DNA of 64,000 nt from Alisma plantago-aquatica (taxonomy: Eukaryota > Streptophyta > Magnoliopsida > Alismatales > Alismataceae), in assembly GCA_963693085.1 (NCBI GenBank), contig OY856409.1, positions 526,031,303 to 526,095,302 of the forward strand, written 5' to 3'. The position numbers and the translations under genes were made by a program. Shown in pieces: positions 37,370 to 49,900 of this stretch. The notes beneath the pieces are model-generated. The model was not told the origin of the DNA. It was given only the letters and a program-made list of their open reading frames with translations, and did no database searches. The first letter of the stretch is position 1. Each line of letters begins with the position of its first letter.

Positions 37370-38410
37370 GGTCTGGACCGTGGTCGCGGTATAGCTCTTG
37401 CATAAAGAAGACTACGACCTGTGGAATAGCCCACCGGGTACCTCGACCGCGACCCGAGGTAGTCTTTGCAACAGTAGAGAACTACAACTGTGGTTGTGCT
37501 TCTCGATTAAATTGTGACTTTGGTCCTTCTTTGTGATTACTGTGTCTGCGATCTATCCCCTTAGATTATTTGGTCAGGGTTGCACCTGTATATATATCCT
37601 TAAACCCTTACATCTTAGACTCTTTTCACTCACAGTTTCTTCCAAGTCTAAGATAAACCCTACTCTCCGCTCTGACCGCAACCGAAGACCTGCCACCATA
37701 GCGAAGCCGATTACCGCACTGAACCACGTTTGATTCTACAGTCGCAACCATCGTTAAGGTAACTAAAAAACCCTTTTTGTGCTTCTAATCGCCAAATCAC
37801 CTGGTCTCCTCTGATTTAACCCCTCTCCTAAACTGATTCTTCCCATTTTATCTCTCGACGGTCGTAAGTCGCCCCGTCGACGGTTGCCCAAGTTTCCCTA
37901 TTACCCTAACTGTCTTATGGTGGCGCTGCAAATAACAATTAAAAACCCTAAAAACATTAATAATGGGACAACTTCTGCCGGCAAAAACAAAGAACAGATC
38001 TTCGAACAGAGAGAAATCAGAACATTTGGAAGAAGAAAGACCACGACTCACGATCATCACCTCTACAATCGCGATCACGGTGCGCTCGTAAACCCTAACA
38101 CTAGCCGCGATGTTTGCTCCAACTACCAATTCCGCCGCGGGTCGCGGTGTAGAATAGTGATATTCAAGGTCGCGGTCCCCCGAATCACGACCTGACCATA
38201 ACAAGAAAGAAGACCATGACCGTGCCCATGACCACGAGCGCGGTCCCTAATCAAACTGCAACCAGGGTCCTTACTTAGGAAATCGTGACCGCGATCCCTT
38301 GTCATTACATCCCAATCGTGATCCCTTATCATTACACCATGATCATGATCTCTTTCAGAGACTGGGACCGCGGTGTCATATGAATTACCAACAAAACCGC
38401 GACCGCGGTA
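37370..38410. repeat. Second dyad array in the Gypsy-1 pol-ORF3 spacer
   Basis: The same kind of GACCGCGGTC-like words recur between pol and ORF3. Examples are GGACCGTGGTCGCGGT (37374), CTCGACCGCGACC (37442), CGCGATCACGG (about 38070), GGTCGCGGTC (38170), GACCGCGATC (about 38288), GATCATGATC (38341), GGGACCGCGGTG (about 38366) and GACCGCGGTA (38401). A TATA-like element at 37588 lies between the two blocks. No reading frame of interest covers this spacer. Confidence 0.7.
37588..37599 (+). promoter_or_regulatory. TATA-like element upstream of ORF3
   Basis: GTATATATATCC occurs after the first block of dyad words and about 960 bp before the ORF3 ATG. The arrangement copies the LTR, where dyads precede a TATA box. 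An internal promoter for ORF3 is inferred, not shown. Confidence 0.35.
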
Positions 38411-38551
38411 TTTATGCACACTCTTGAACATGACATTTAATAATTTACTGAGCACATACCATGTGCAAGAAATACCTTCCCCAGATAATTGCAATATTGG
38501 TAATTTTTTGTTAAAATCAACTAGATACTAATTCATTGAAAAATTACCAAA

Positions 38552-41361
38552 ATGTATTCTCCAGCAACCAGCGATCCCATGTACAAGAAGGCTACTTCCC
38601 TAAAGGAAGTAGAGAAGATAGTAAAGGACCTAATAGAAAAACTTAAGAGGAATACTCCTCTACCAGTGGCCAAACGTGTGGAGATATAACTGAGGTTGGA
38701 ACAATATCATAGGATATTGGGGGAGTTTCCACAGGAGGACTCCCTACAAGAAACAGAATAGACGGAGCATACTGAGACCTCCGAGTACCAACCAGGAGAG
38801 TTAGAGAGCCAGGTACAAGGCAAGAAAAGAAAAGCTGCACCAAAAGAAACCAAGGGCAGCAAGAAGGCGAAGCTAGTGGTTGCTGAAAACCCCAATAAGG
38901 AGGAGGTAAGAAAGGACAAGGAGGTAGTATGGGAGACATATATGCAATCTAGAGAGCCACCATTCGTTCCCAAGAACATCGTGCACCAGTCTACCTATGA
39001 TTGGATGCACCAGCACAAGGAATTCTACCCAACATGATACCTTGACGTAGAAGATTTCAAGAAGATGGGTATCTGTGATAGGATGATAAAATTCCTGGAA
39101 GGTGCAAACTTACGCGCCTTATGGACACCAGAGGTGAAATCCTATAAGATGCTGACCGCAGAGTTCCTATCTTCTCTTAAGAAAGTCACTACCAGTAACA
39201 AAAAACAAAAAGCAAGAGGTAGAGATTATCAGCTGCAAGTAAGGCTAGGGGGCAAGACTCACATAGTCACGGAGGCAAGGCTGAATAAAATATTCACTGA
39301 TACAGAGGAAGAAGCCCATGCCTGCTCCTCCACCCCAAGAGAAAAAGAAGTCATCACCTATGAAAGCAATGAAATGTGGGAAGAGCTAACTGGGGAGGAC
39401 AAGCATAGTTTGAAGATCTCTAAGGCCTCACGAATTACATCGTGCTTTATCCGCACAATGCAGAAAATCACCACCCACACGATTCACGTGAGGTCAGAAA
39501 CAAGAACAGTTAGCAAGAGAGATTTGTTCCTGATCTGGTCAATGATAAACAGGAAGCCACTTAATATCGGGAAGATACTAATTGAGCATTTATCAACAAT
39601 AGTAGGCGGTGATGCAAAGAGGAATTATGCGTACTGCATGGGTGGCCAGATAACAAAGATCGTTGAATACTTCATGGATGAAGGAGAAGTCCAGAAATAT
39701 AAAGAAATGGAGGGACAACAAAGAATAAACATAAAGTCCCTTATCAACACTGGTATTCTGGCATAGAGGGGGAGAAGCTGTACTTCAAACAAAGAGGGTC
39801 AAAAAGACTACTCCCCCTTCCAGAAATGGCATTCAATGACCCCCACAAGCTGCGGTCAACAGAGGATGACATCGAAAAGATGTGCTCTGGGGCACTGCAG
39901 GCCAACAAGAATACAGACCCAGTAAGTACAGTTGGAGAAAGCAGTGCCCCAGATGTATTAGAAAAGAGGAAGAGCACGGAGCTGCGGAAGAAGTTGGCAG
40001 TAAAGAAAAAGAAGAGAGAAGAAGCAACTGCGCCGCCAACAAAAATGCCAACAACTATAATGCAACCGGCCCCCATGGTTCCAACTACTGAAGCACCAGT
40101 GGAAATTCCAAAACCCACACCTCTCGAGCCACACAAAGAAGCGACTACTATTGAGACAGAGGTGGAGAAAGAGAATGCCACAACAGTCAACCCACAACCC
40201 GACAACGAACCAGAGGCAGAGCCAGGAGGACAAGGCTCTCAGGCCATACTGGATATGAGAATCAGTGGAGCAGAGGTGGACCCACTAGATGAGCCAAAGG
40301 AGAAAGAACAAGGTCTGCCATGACTGCCTCCACAACCTAAAGTGCCAAGCTCGTCAACAATGCGCATCGAGCATCCACTACACCAACAACACCAGCACAC
40401 ACCTTCTTTCAGAGGTGCCTTAGGTACAAGGTTTGATGCAATGTGGGAACACATGCATCAAACCAATACAATAAATACCACCATTTCTTCTTATCTGTCT
40501 GCATTAACGATGCAAGTGCAAGTTCTTGATGAAAGGACAAAAGCACTCCCTGACTTCCTCCAAGAAGTTGTAAACAACCAATGGATGATGATGGGAATGC
40601 TAAAAAAATGAAAGACGAAATGGAAGACCTACAGAAGGAGAGGCATGCCATCCGAGCCAACAAGGAGTACATGCGTCAGGGATATGACGCGGCTATGGAT
40701 AACCTCAAAGAAGAGCATCAACGGCTAGAAGAAGACCGTCGTAATCTCGAGAAGGAATGTGAAGAACTTGAGAACTGACGGAAGAAAAAGAAGATCAAGT
40801 GCTCAATAAGCCCAACACACTCCTCAGCTAGCCCCTCCAGCCACGACGACAATGATGATGACAATGTGGGAGGAACATGCATGGGAGCGGGCACACCAAA
40901 AGTAGGGAGTGCCAACACAAAGGCGGCACCTACAGCTGACCCAAAAAGAAACCAGCCACCACAACGGTTGAGCTCGCACAACAAAAATCAAATGAAGAAA
41001 AATGCAACATTATCAAGGGGAATCAACCTCAATTGCAACCCAGAAGAAGGCAAAGATGAAGATGCTGAAGATGGTGGGAATCTAGCAGAACTTCAACTCT
41101 CCCCGCTTGCACATACAATGATGCTAGAAGAGCAGATTGCTGCTGCTCATCGTGAAGAGTTGGTCGCCGAACTCAGCACAGTAGGAGCAATAGAGCTCGA
41201 CAAAATGTTAGCTGAGATGGGGGCTGGACTCGAGGAGAGTAGTCAATTCCTCCTATTCCAACCATATCAAGATCATAGCGACTATATCTATGACAAGAAG
41301 ATGGAGGCGACCCTAAAAAATGATGGCGGAAGCCAACTTAGGGCAAACTTCTGAGGAGAGT
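38552..41361 (+). pseudogene. Gypsy-1 ORF3, N-terminal part: plant transposon-type domain and coiled coil
   Basis: The ATG at 38552 starts a frame with stops near 38690, 38760 and 39036. A Lys/Glu-rich linker leads into a domain resembling the Athila ORF / 'putative plant transposon protein' family. Its blocks are EFYPT-stop-YLDVEDF, then GICDRMIKFL (39068) and MLTAEFLSSL (39150), ending near 39766. A frameshift leads to a Pro/Thr/Glu-rich stretch (39826-40323), a segment FRGALGTRFDAMWEHM (40410), and a highly charged coiled coil with heptad-like Leu and Glu spacing (40581-40778). An acidic linker runs to 41361. A frameshift at an A6 run (41316-41321) precedes the Gypsy-2 insertion. No signal peptide or membrane segment is visible, which argues against an envelope role. 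Confidence 0.7.
41357..41361. repeat. Gypsy-2 target-site duplication AGAGT, left copy
   Basis: AGAGT directly precedes TGACCGGCC and matches 51788-51792. Confidence 0.9.
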
Positions 41362-43195
41362 TGACCGGCCTAAATCGTGCGTCCAAAATTGGAGGCAGAT
41401 TTGAGGTAGTCGAGCTTTTACATTTATAAACCCGAATCCTTCTAGGCCCCCACAACTTTGCTCATGGGGTCAAAGTAGTCATACGGGGTCGAACACAGGG
41501 ACAAGGGGTAGTGTTGAGAACCATAAATCGACACGCTACACTCCGATAGGTATAAAGAGATATAAATTCCCGAAAGGGAACGGTAAGATGTCATGAAATA
41601 AACAAGAAAAATATCTCCAAATGGATCTACAAGAGAGATTTAAGGTTTTAGTCATTTAGTAGTTTTTAGGGGTTTTCATGCAACAGAAGCAGAAAGATAA
41701 AGACTAGAGCTCAGGCAAGGTTCGGAGGATAAGACTGCAGTAAAACAAGCGGTAGCGGTAACACCTTGCACCCCTCCTCTCAGAGCGGGTACCTCTAACC
41801 TCTACATCAACACCCCTCTCGAGGTTGCTGGGCTTCAGTTAGAGTGGAATGTTACAGAAAACAGCTTCGTTCCAGGCACTCTCGTACTCCAGAATCGGAC
41901 CAAACGCTAGAGCCGCAACACAACTCTCGAAGTTGTTGCGACGGGAAAACGGTTCGGTAGCTAATCGAAACGCGATCCAAATCATGCAAGCTAGGGTTCG
42001 AATATTAAACAGAGCAGTCATCCAACATTGTACACCAAGCATAGAGCAACAAGTAATTGAATCTTTCCATTTCCATAAACATTTAAAGGTCTTAATTCAT
42101 TGCATAAACAAAGAATTAAATAACAGAATTAAAAGATAGGTGTCGCCTCCTTGATGTAGAACGGCGTCAGGGTGTTGTAGCTCTCCTGCCCGATATCGGT
42201 CAGAGGCCTAGCCCGATATAGAGGTGTCGGGCGACACACCCTCTCGGGTGGTACGTGCCGACTGGCGACTGCATCGGTCAAGGGCTCTGGCCGATACGCT
42301 CATGTCGGACGCACACCCTCTCGGGCGGCACGTTCGATAGACTAAGTGTATCGGGTTGATATCGTGTCAGGCTAAGAGCTAAGCATTATTGATGTCAGTC
42401 ACTTGTGTCGGGCAGTGATGTCGGCCGATATCGGTCCACAGTGTCGCCCGGGATGGTCCTAAGTGAACTGTCCCCTCCCTCGCGGGATGAGGAGAAGCTC
42501 ACTTAGTGTCGCCCGAGACGAACACTGGGGCACGATACGGGTGCTCTCGGAGTTTCCTCGCTCAAGCTCCCAACTTTCTAATTGTCAGTTGTCTGAATGC
42601 GAACTGTTCCGACCTTTGTGAACTGTGCGAGTTGTGCGAGCCATCTTTTCGGCTCCCTATAGCTGCTATTTATAGTCAGCTGGTTGGTGGGAAGAAATGG
42701 TGCTCGAAGCGCCACGTAGCTCCCTTGTACGCCGGTCGATGGAGATGGACAGCTGATACAAGCATTTCTCAGTGCAAGGTGCTGGCTATTGGTCACGTGG
42801 CGGGCGGCACGCCTGCCGGTGGGTGGCTGTGTCGCCCGATGAGCTGGGTCGTCGAGGCGGCTTTGGCTCCCTGTCGGGTAGAAGGTGTGTCGACCGACAC
42901 GTTCCTGTCACGCGACATCTCCTCGTCGAGCATCTTTGTGTCGCCCAACCCGTGTCGGGCAGAGGCTGTATCGGGCGTCAGGGAGGCCGAGACGGGTCTG
43001 GACTTATTCATGGGCCGGAATCGGCCTTATTGCACAAAAGCGAGGAAAATTCTATAAAAGATAGGAAAATCGGAGTAAGAGCATTGCTTGGCCAATTATT
43101 GCGAAAATGCTAATAAAATAGAGGAAAATAGTAGAAAAAGGGCAGTTTTGATAACAAAATAAAGGGCAAAAACGTCACAAAAACTGATGTTATCA
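41362..43195 (-). repeat. Gypsy-2 3' LTR
   Basis: 1834 bp, from TGACCGGCC (plus-strand left end) to GATGTTATCA. It matches 49925-51787 throughout. It contains a minus-strand TATA box at 42666-42675 and dyad words such as GTGTCGGGCGACAC (about 42216). The long plus-strand frame at 42506-43057 is LTR sequence, not a gene. Confidence 0.95.
42666..42675 (-). promoter_or_regulatory. TATA box of the Gypsy-2 3' LTR
   Basis: The minus strand reads CTATAAATAG. It would drive transcription leftward out of the LTR, into the rest of this LTR and the Gypsy-1 ORF3 beyond it, if active. Confidence 0.6.
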
Positions 43196-43207
43196 ACTCC
43201 CCCAAAC
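43196..43207 (-). other. Gypsy-2 polypurine tract
   Basis: The minus strand reads GTTTGGGGGAGT directly against the 3' LTR, the expected place and composition for plus-strand priming. Confidence 0.85.
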
Positions 43208-45345
43208 TTAGCGTTTTGATTGTCCTCAATCAATATTTAAACTATATTTTTGTGATGCTTCTTTTTACTCGGATAACTTTCAGGCCAAGAGGTAAAACAA
43301 GTGTAGTAATGCCTTTAGAGATAATGCTGCTTCACTCAAACAAAAGACTACGCGTTTCCTAGCCTTATTATTTCAATAAAATTTTTCTCTACAGCTTCAG
43401 CGAGACTTTGTTGTATGATTCCGAAGTTAGCTTACGCACCAAACAAATTTATTTTTGGGGCAGAAAGTTGTGTATAGCGTAGGCTAAGGCTTTTTGGGTT
43501 TTTCATTCTTGTTTCCCATCAGTCCATCCAGGTAAGGGTTCGTTAACGGGCAAATGGTCCCTGCAGTCCAAGCCAGTTGGCTTTAGAGCAGTGATTTCAC
43601 ATCCTACGTACCACTGCCCCAGATCTAGCATGCCTAAAGATGGGTACTTTTGGAAAACAAGAGGTGTATATATATTTTTTTTTTCTTTTATTGGGCACAA
43701 ATCTCATGCTTTTATTCACTCTCTCGAGGCTTCTCTCTCTTTTTTTTGGGATTTTGTTGGGTGAGGGAAACAAAGAGATTTCCGCTGTTTGGGCATCTTT
43801 TTCCTTCTCCATACTTATCTCTTAGTTGTTCGCGAGATTATTATATTTTTGAAATTTTTGACATGGAAACGTATACTCTTTTGTTCGTTTGGAGCAGCAT
43901 TATCAAAAAGATATAACATGACTTGCATCACATTTAGCACAAAGAAAATAAACTTTGCAAAAAGTAACAACAGATTTTCATTATTATTACAACAACTTTG
44001 TACATATGCATAGGGGCAGAAATTTGTAAAGGGCAGGTTTTTGAAAATTGAAATTTTTATATATATGGCATACATGCGTAGATCAAATATACAGGAAGCT
44101 ATAAGAGCACATCAGCGTAGAAAGCTTGAAGAGTTTAAAGAAAATTTATACCTCCCTCACTGGCATACAGATACCCCCCCAAACTTACTCCATACTCTGT
44201 CCCAGAGTAGAGAAGAAAGCAAAAGTGAGGTAAAGTTTAGCCAGTGAGGGTTAGCTTGCTGATGTACTGCAATATGCTCCTTCGAAGTTGCAGCATGCCA
44301 TTGGGATGTTGTCTAGCGGGCTCGCTTCGGTAAAGTAGCGGTTGAGCTTGAGCGTAACCCTCAAAATTCACTTCTGGCCCACCTTTTCTCCACATCTCCG
44401 TTGTGAACATGCATGAAAGGACTGATCATCAGTCCCTCGTTCAGTTCCCTGGAGTGTGTAGTCAGGGTGGCCCCTCTCCCTTAAGAGGACGGAACTGGGG
44501 CGCCTCAAACTTGTTTGGAGGCCTTGGTTGCCGCACTCTTGCTGCCCCTGGAGATGGTCATAAACCACCAAAGGGACAGGTTGATAACTAGGTGACTCTC
44601 TATTGGAGCTACCAAATCAAGAAAAATCTCCCCTTTCATTGTTGTTGTCGTTTCTACCCGACAGTCGTTGCTGATCTCCGCGCCATTGTTGGCGCGGCTG
44701 GTGGTTTGCTCTGTATGAGCCATACCCTTGATCATAGGAGACATCACCCGATACTAGAGTGAAGGCGAGATGGCCGACACACGATCAAAAGACGGGTCAC
44801 TGCATGCGTTCTAGGTGGCTGAAAAGTGAACAAGTGAGGTACCCCGACACGATGGTCCCCCCCCTTTGTATTTATATCGAGTTCAGCTGGGAGCAAATCA
44901 GTCAGATCAGGGCGCACGCATCGACCGGTTAAAACATGTCGTCCCCAAGACGACGGTCCCGTCGGCCAAAGTGAAGGGCATTTACTCCTCGCACGAAACG
45001 GATGTCGCTCGGGGATGCTAACCGTCGCGGTGCTTGCGGTGCCCAAGAAACTCTTGCCGATACGAGCGAGTCTGTGCGCCAGCTGAGCGGCTGCTCGACA
45101 CGGCCTAAAACTTAAAGCAAAGCGGTAAAAAGCATTTGACGGGCAAAACATCATAGGTCAGGGAAGAACCCATCGCCCTCAGACAGAAATGCTCGTCAAA
45201 GCTTCGGAAAATTAAGCGATGACCAATAAAACAGAAGAGTCGGCATGCTCGGCGCATGCTCTGACTCAGGCCTTATTACACTTTATAAAGTTTGTTTTTG
45301 CTGTTTGTAAGAAAAATGTAACCTATTCTAAGAAAGAAAGAAGAA
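43208..45345 (-). other. Gypsy-2 long 3' non-coding region
   Basis: About 2.1 kb between the pol end and the PPT. Gypsy-1 has ORF3 at the equivalent place; nothing like ORF3 is seen here. Frames such as 44744-45154 (minus) have no recognised domain and overlap in several frames. The region carries the second PPT-like tract. Confidence 0.6.
44174..44184 (-). other. Second polypurine-like tract in Gypsy-2
   Basis: The minus strand reads GTTTGGGGGGG, almost the same word as the true PPT, about 970 bp upstream of it in the non-coding 3' region. It could be a second plus-strand primer or a relic of an older LTR junction. Confidence 0.45.
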
Positions 45346-45363
45346 CTCGGGCTGCCTCCCGAG
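45346..45363 (-). other. Conserved hairpin after the Gypsy-2 pol stop
   Basis: Read on the minus strand: CTCGGG-AGGCAG-CCCGAG, a perfect 6-bp stem with 6-base loop, about 74 bases after the pol stop at 45437. Compared with Gypsy-1 (37208-37225), a T-A pair has become a C-G pair and only the last loop base differs. Confidence 0.75.
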
Positions 45364-45436
45364 GAGCGCTGGGGTTTGCGTCGCCAGCTCGACCGGTGTA
45401 GGATCATCATGTTCAGCCCTCAATTGTACCCATATC

Positions 45437-46660
45437 TTACAGACTGGTCTCTATCCTCTTGACAAACGCTTCATCTTCGTAGAACCTTTTCACCCTGTGC
45501 CCATTTACCTTAAAGGCCTTACTCGGATCATCTTTTTCGTAGAGCTCCATCATCCCTGATGGATATATCTTTGACACTGTGAACGGTCCCGACCACCTTG
45601 TTTGCAACTTCCCAGGGAAAAGATGAATAGAGGACTTGAATAACAAGACCTTATCTCCTTCGCTTACATATTTTCTCCTGAGATGGGCATCATGCCACAA
45701 CTTGGTCCTCTATTTGTAGATTTTTGCATTTTCATAGGCATTCATTCTCAGCTCTTTGAGCTCTTGAAGCTGCAAAAACCTCTTTTCTCCAGCTTTGTCG
45801 AGGTCCATATTTAGGAACTTGATTGCCCAAAGGGCCTTATGTTCCAATTACAATGGCAAGTGGCAGGATTTTCCATAGATCAGACGGTAGGGGGTGGTTC
45901 CAATGGGTGTTTTGTAAGCGGTGTGGTATGCCCATAGTGCGTCGTCTAGTTTCATGGACCAATCTTTCCTTGTTCGGCTGACAGTTTTCTCCAAGATCTG
46001 CTTGATTTGTCTATTAGAAACCTCTACCTATCCTGATGACTGGGGATGGTAGGGTGTAGCGATCTTGTGCTTCACTCCATACTTGCGCAGAAGTGCTTCA
46101 AACTGTCTTTCTCCGAAATGCGACCCTTCGTCGCTTATTACTGTTCGTGGGACGCCGAAACGAGGGAAGATGGTCTTCTCGAAGAGCTGGATAACTGACT
46201 TGGAGTCACAGGTCTGGGTGGCTACCGCTTCCACCCACTTCGATACATAATCTACATCCATGAGAATGTATTGATACCCCCAGGATGAGGGAAACGGTCC
46301 CATGTAATCGATCCCCCATACGTCAAATATCTCCACTTCAATCCAGCTTGCCATAGGCATTTCGTTCCTCTTTCCTATGTTCCCCGTGAACTGGCACTCT
46401 TTGCAAACCTTCACAAACTGTGCCGCGTCTTTAAACAGGGATGACCAGTAGAAACCTGACTGCAACACCTTTGCATCTGTTCTTTCGCTTCCTAGGTGAC
46501 CACCATAGGGAGAGGCGTGGCATTGCTTCAGGATGTCTGTGGTTTCTTCTTTTGGGATGCACCTTCTGTATAAGTTGTCGGTGCATCTTTTGAACAAGAG
46601 GGGATCATCCCAGTAGTAGTTCTTAACATCTGTGAGAAGTTTCTTCTTCTAATTATACGT
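45437..46660 (-). pseudogene. Gypsy-2 integrase (shifted frame, few stops)
   Basis: After a frame change near 46660, integrase reads from about 46620. The HHCC finger ([10 protein letters not shown] and CKECQ) is intact. The catalytic core has [10 protein letters not shown] (first Asp), ISDEGSHFG (second Asp) and, after a TAG at about 46026, [15 protein letters not shown] (Glu). Further stops lie near 45848 and 45715. The C-terminal domain WSGPFTVSKIYPSG leads to the stop at 45437. Core residues Asp, Asp and Glu are all present, unlike in Gypsy-1. Confidence 0.88.
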
Positions 46661-49600
46661 AATGTCAGGAGGCAGCTCACCGCAAGCAAGATAGTTGCAG
46701 ATGTCTGCAAACCAGGGTAGGCCGACATAAGAGCTTCATCGGCGTAGTCGTCGTTGATGGGAGGTCCTCTCTCTTTCTCAGTCATGATCCTTGATAGGTG
46801 GTCTGTGACCACATTCTCTGCGCCCTTCTTGTCGATAATTTCGTGGTCAAACTCTTGGAGCAACAAGGCCCACCTCAACAGTCTTGGCTTGGTGTCTTTC
46901 TTTTGCATCAAGTATTTTATAGCCCCGTGATCTGTATATACCTTGACCTTGGCTCCAACGAGATACGACCTGAATTTATCAAACACGAAGACGATTGCTA
47001 GAATCTCCTTCTCAGTGGTCGTGTAGTTCACCTGAGCTTCGTCCAACGTGCGACTCGCGTAGCAGATCACATGGTGCTTCTTGTCTTTCTTTTGCCCCAG
47101 GACTGCCCCAACTGCGTAGTTGCTAGCGCCGCACATTAGCTCGAAAGGTAAACCCCATTCAGGTGCTTGAAGGATTGGTGGTGAGGTTAAAGCGACTTTT
47201 AGGGCCTAAAAAGCACTTAGACAATCATTAGAGAAAACAAATTCAGCATCTTTTACCAGAAGATTGGACAGTGGTTTGGAGATATTTGAGAAGTCCTTTA
47301 TGAATCTTCGGTAATATCCCACGTGTCTGAGGAAGCTTCGCACCCCCGTCACGGACCTTGGTGGAGGAAGCTTGGATATTGCTTCAACCTTACTTGCGTC
47401 CACCTCGATCCCACGCTTCGAGATCTTATGCCCGAGGATGATGCCCTCCCGTACCATGAAATGGCACTTCTCCCAGTTCAGAACTAGGCTTTTCTCCTCG
47501 CACCTTTGAAGGACCAATGACAGATTCTTCAGGCAACTATCGAAGTCTTTTCCATAGATAGAGAAATCGTCCATGAAAACTTCTACGATGTCTTCCAGAA
47601 AACCTGAGAACATTGATATCATGCATCGTTGAAAGGTGGCGGGGGCGTTGCAGAGTCCGAAGGGCATCCTTCGAAAGGCATAAGTGTCGTAAAGGCAGGT
47701 GAACGTTGTTTTCTCTTGATCGTCGGGTAAGATGGGTACCTGGTAAAAACCTGAAAAGCCATCAAGAAAACAAAAGAAATCGTGATGCGCTAACCTTTCA
47801 AGAACTTGGTCAATAAAAGGTAGCGGAAAATGATCTTTCTTTGTAGCCTGATTAAGCTTTCGGTAATCAATGCACATCCGCCAGCCGGTGACGGTCCTTA
47901 CCGCCACCTCGTCGCCCTTCTCACCCCTGACCACCGTCATCCCGCCCTTTTTGGGTACTACATGGATTGGACTTACCCAATTGCTATCGCTGATTGGGTA
48001 AATGATCCCCGCATCCCTAAGCTTTATTACCTCTTTCTTGACGACCTCCTTGGGCATCTGGTTCAGCGTCCTCTGGGGTTGGGACAGGGGCTTGGCAGAT
48101 TCCTCCAAGTTGATGTGATGCATGCACAAGGCGGGGCTAAGGCCTCTGATATCATCCACTGAGTATCCTATAGCCCCCCTATGGAGTCTTAACTCTTCAA
48201 GGAGTCGGTCTAGCTGGCTGCTCGAAAGATCGGCGTTCACGATGATGGGGTTTCTGTGCTCTTCATCTAAGAATTCGTACTTAAGGCCCTCGGGTAACGC
48301 TTTTAACTCTGGTTTTGGTCCGGGTGTCTTCTCCTGAGGTTCTCCTTCAAGAGAGACATACATCGCAGACTCTACCGCCACATCTTCCTCTGACAAGCCT
48401 TCCTCAGAAAGGCTGAGAAGGTCGAGATGCTTTGTGACCTCAGGATCTTCGAGGTCAGGATCTTTACAGTTTATAGCCCTCAAGAGGGGGTCTACTATCC
48501 GGAAGTCCTCCTCTATCTCCTCGCAGAATTTATTGTAACTATCTGCGAACTGTGTTGATTCAGAGATGGATGGGCCCCTCATTATTTCTTTCAGCTTGAA
48601 GTCCATATGGTCATTTCTAACCCTTAAGGTGATCATCCCCTCGGAAACATCAATTAGCACTCTTCCTATTGCCAAGAAGGGGCGCCCAAAGATGATCGGG
48701 CACCGGGGGTCTTCAGCTGTATCCATGACTACTATATCGCAAGGGATGAAGAAATCGCCAACCCTTGTCGGCACATCTTCGACAATGCCAACGAGTTTCT
48801 TAAAGGTGTGGTCCGCCAGTTGAATCCGCATGCTGGTTCCAACCATGTCGGTCAAGCCCACCCTTCGTGCGAAACTTAGAGGCATGAGGCTAATGCTTGC
48901 CCCCAAGTCCGCTAGACCTTTACACTCGACGTTGTCCCCGATGGAGAAAGGGATTGTGAAAGCTCCGGGATCCCTTCTCTTATTTGGTAAGTCGGGTTTG
49001 AGGAAGGCGGACGAGGCGGAAGCTAGCTGCACTGTCTCTATCCTTCCTCCCCTTCTCTTCTTCGTGATAAGGTCCTTGAGGAACTTGGCGTACGTAGGCA
49101 TCTCCTCCAGGGCGTCAAGGAAGGGGACTTCAAGATGCAGTTTTTTGATCGCGTCCATGAACCTTTCGTGACACTTCTTCAGATTCGCCTTTATTAGTTT
49201 GTACGGGAACGGGATCCTAGAAGCGTAGGCATTCCTTCTGCCAGGTAGCTCCTCAGGGGAACCTTACGCAGACTCCCGAACGTCTGCCTGTCTTTCTTCT
49301 CCTTCTGCTGGATCTGCACCCTCAGGCCTTTGCTCAGGCTCGGGCCTGGCTTCATCGGGGCGCTCCAGCGTCCTTCGAGACCTCAAAACTGCCATTACGG
49401 CAGATTCAGGGTGTGGGAGTGCTTTTATTGCAGGATTCTTCATCAGAGAAGCCATCTGGGTCAGTCGCTGATCAACCTCGTGCTGGCGCGTCTGCAAGCT
49501 GGCCATCTGGCACTGCATTGAATCCAGAGCCCCAGGGCTAGGGAGCGTGTTCTGCACCAGTCGGCCGATGATGGCATCCTATCTCTTTATATAGGGAGAA

Positions 49601-49686
49601 AGCTGGCCAACCAAGTTAGGCTGGCTTGACCTCTTGCCCTTGCCCTGACATTCATCCGCAGAAAGGGACTGCTCGCAGGGAGACAT
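46600..49686 (-). pseudogene. Gypsy-2 gag remnant, protease, RT and RNase H (one frame, few stops)
   Basis: One frame runs from an ATG at 49686 (MSPCEQSLSAD). It has stops near 49590, 49262 and 47205, around a 650-codon open stretch at 47206-49158. Only the gag C-terminus remains (QRLTQMASLMKNPA). Counting from 49158, the protease DLGAS is at residues 84-88. RT shows GWRMCIDYRKLN, FCFLDGFSGFYQV with its Asp intact, RRMPFGLCNAPATFQ, and the catalytic FMDDFSIYG near residue 527. RNase H follows with [11 protein letters not shown] (near 46925), but its first catalytic Asp is Gly (MCGASNY, 47125-47136). The RT could have been active until recently; RNase H is probably impaired. Confidence 0.88.
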
Positions 49687-49900
49687 GTCTCAAAGCTTGG
49701 CGGAACAAGTCGTAGATCTTCAGAGTTTCTGAAAAGGCATGGAAAATCAAGTTTAGAAAATTGAAATTTTTATTGAAAGCAAAGTATAATGCTACGAAAA
49801 GAAAAAGGAAAAAGAGTGCTTTCAAGCTTATCTCTAAGCTTGAGGCACAGGAGTGTAGTTAGTGGATTCAGGTTCGGCTTACAGTACCGCTATTGCCTTG

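Noticed and set aside
44744..45154. 136-codon minus-strand frame in the Gypsy-2 3' region as an env-like gene
   Set aside because: No signal peptide, membrane helix or known domain, strong Arg/Pro/Ser bias, and overlapping frames. Treated as non-coding.
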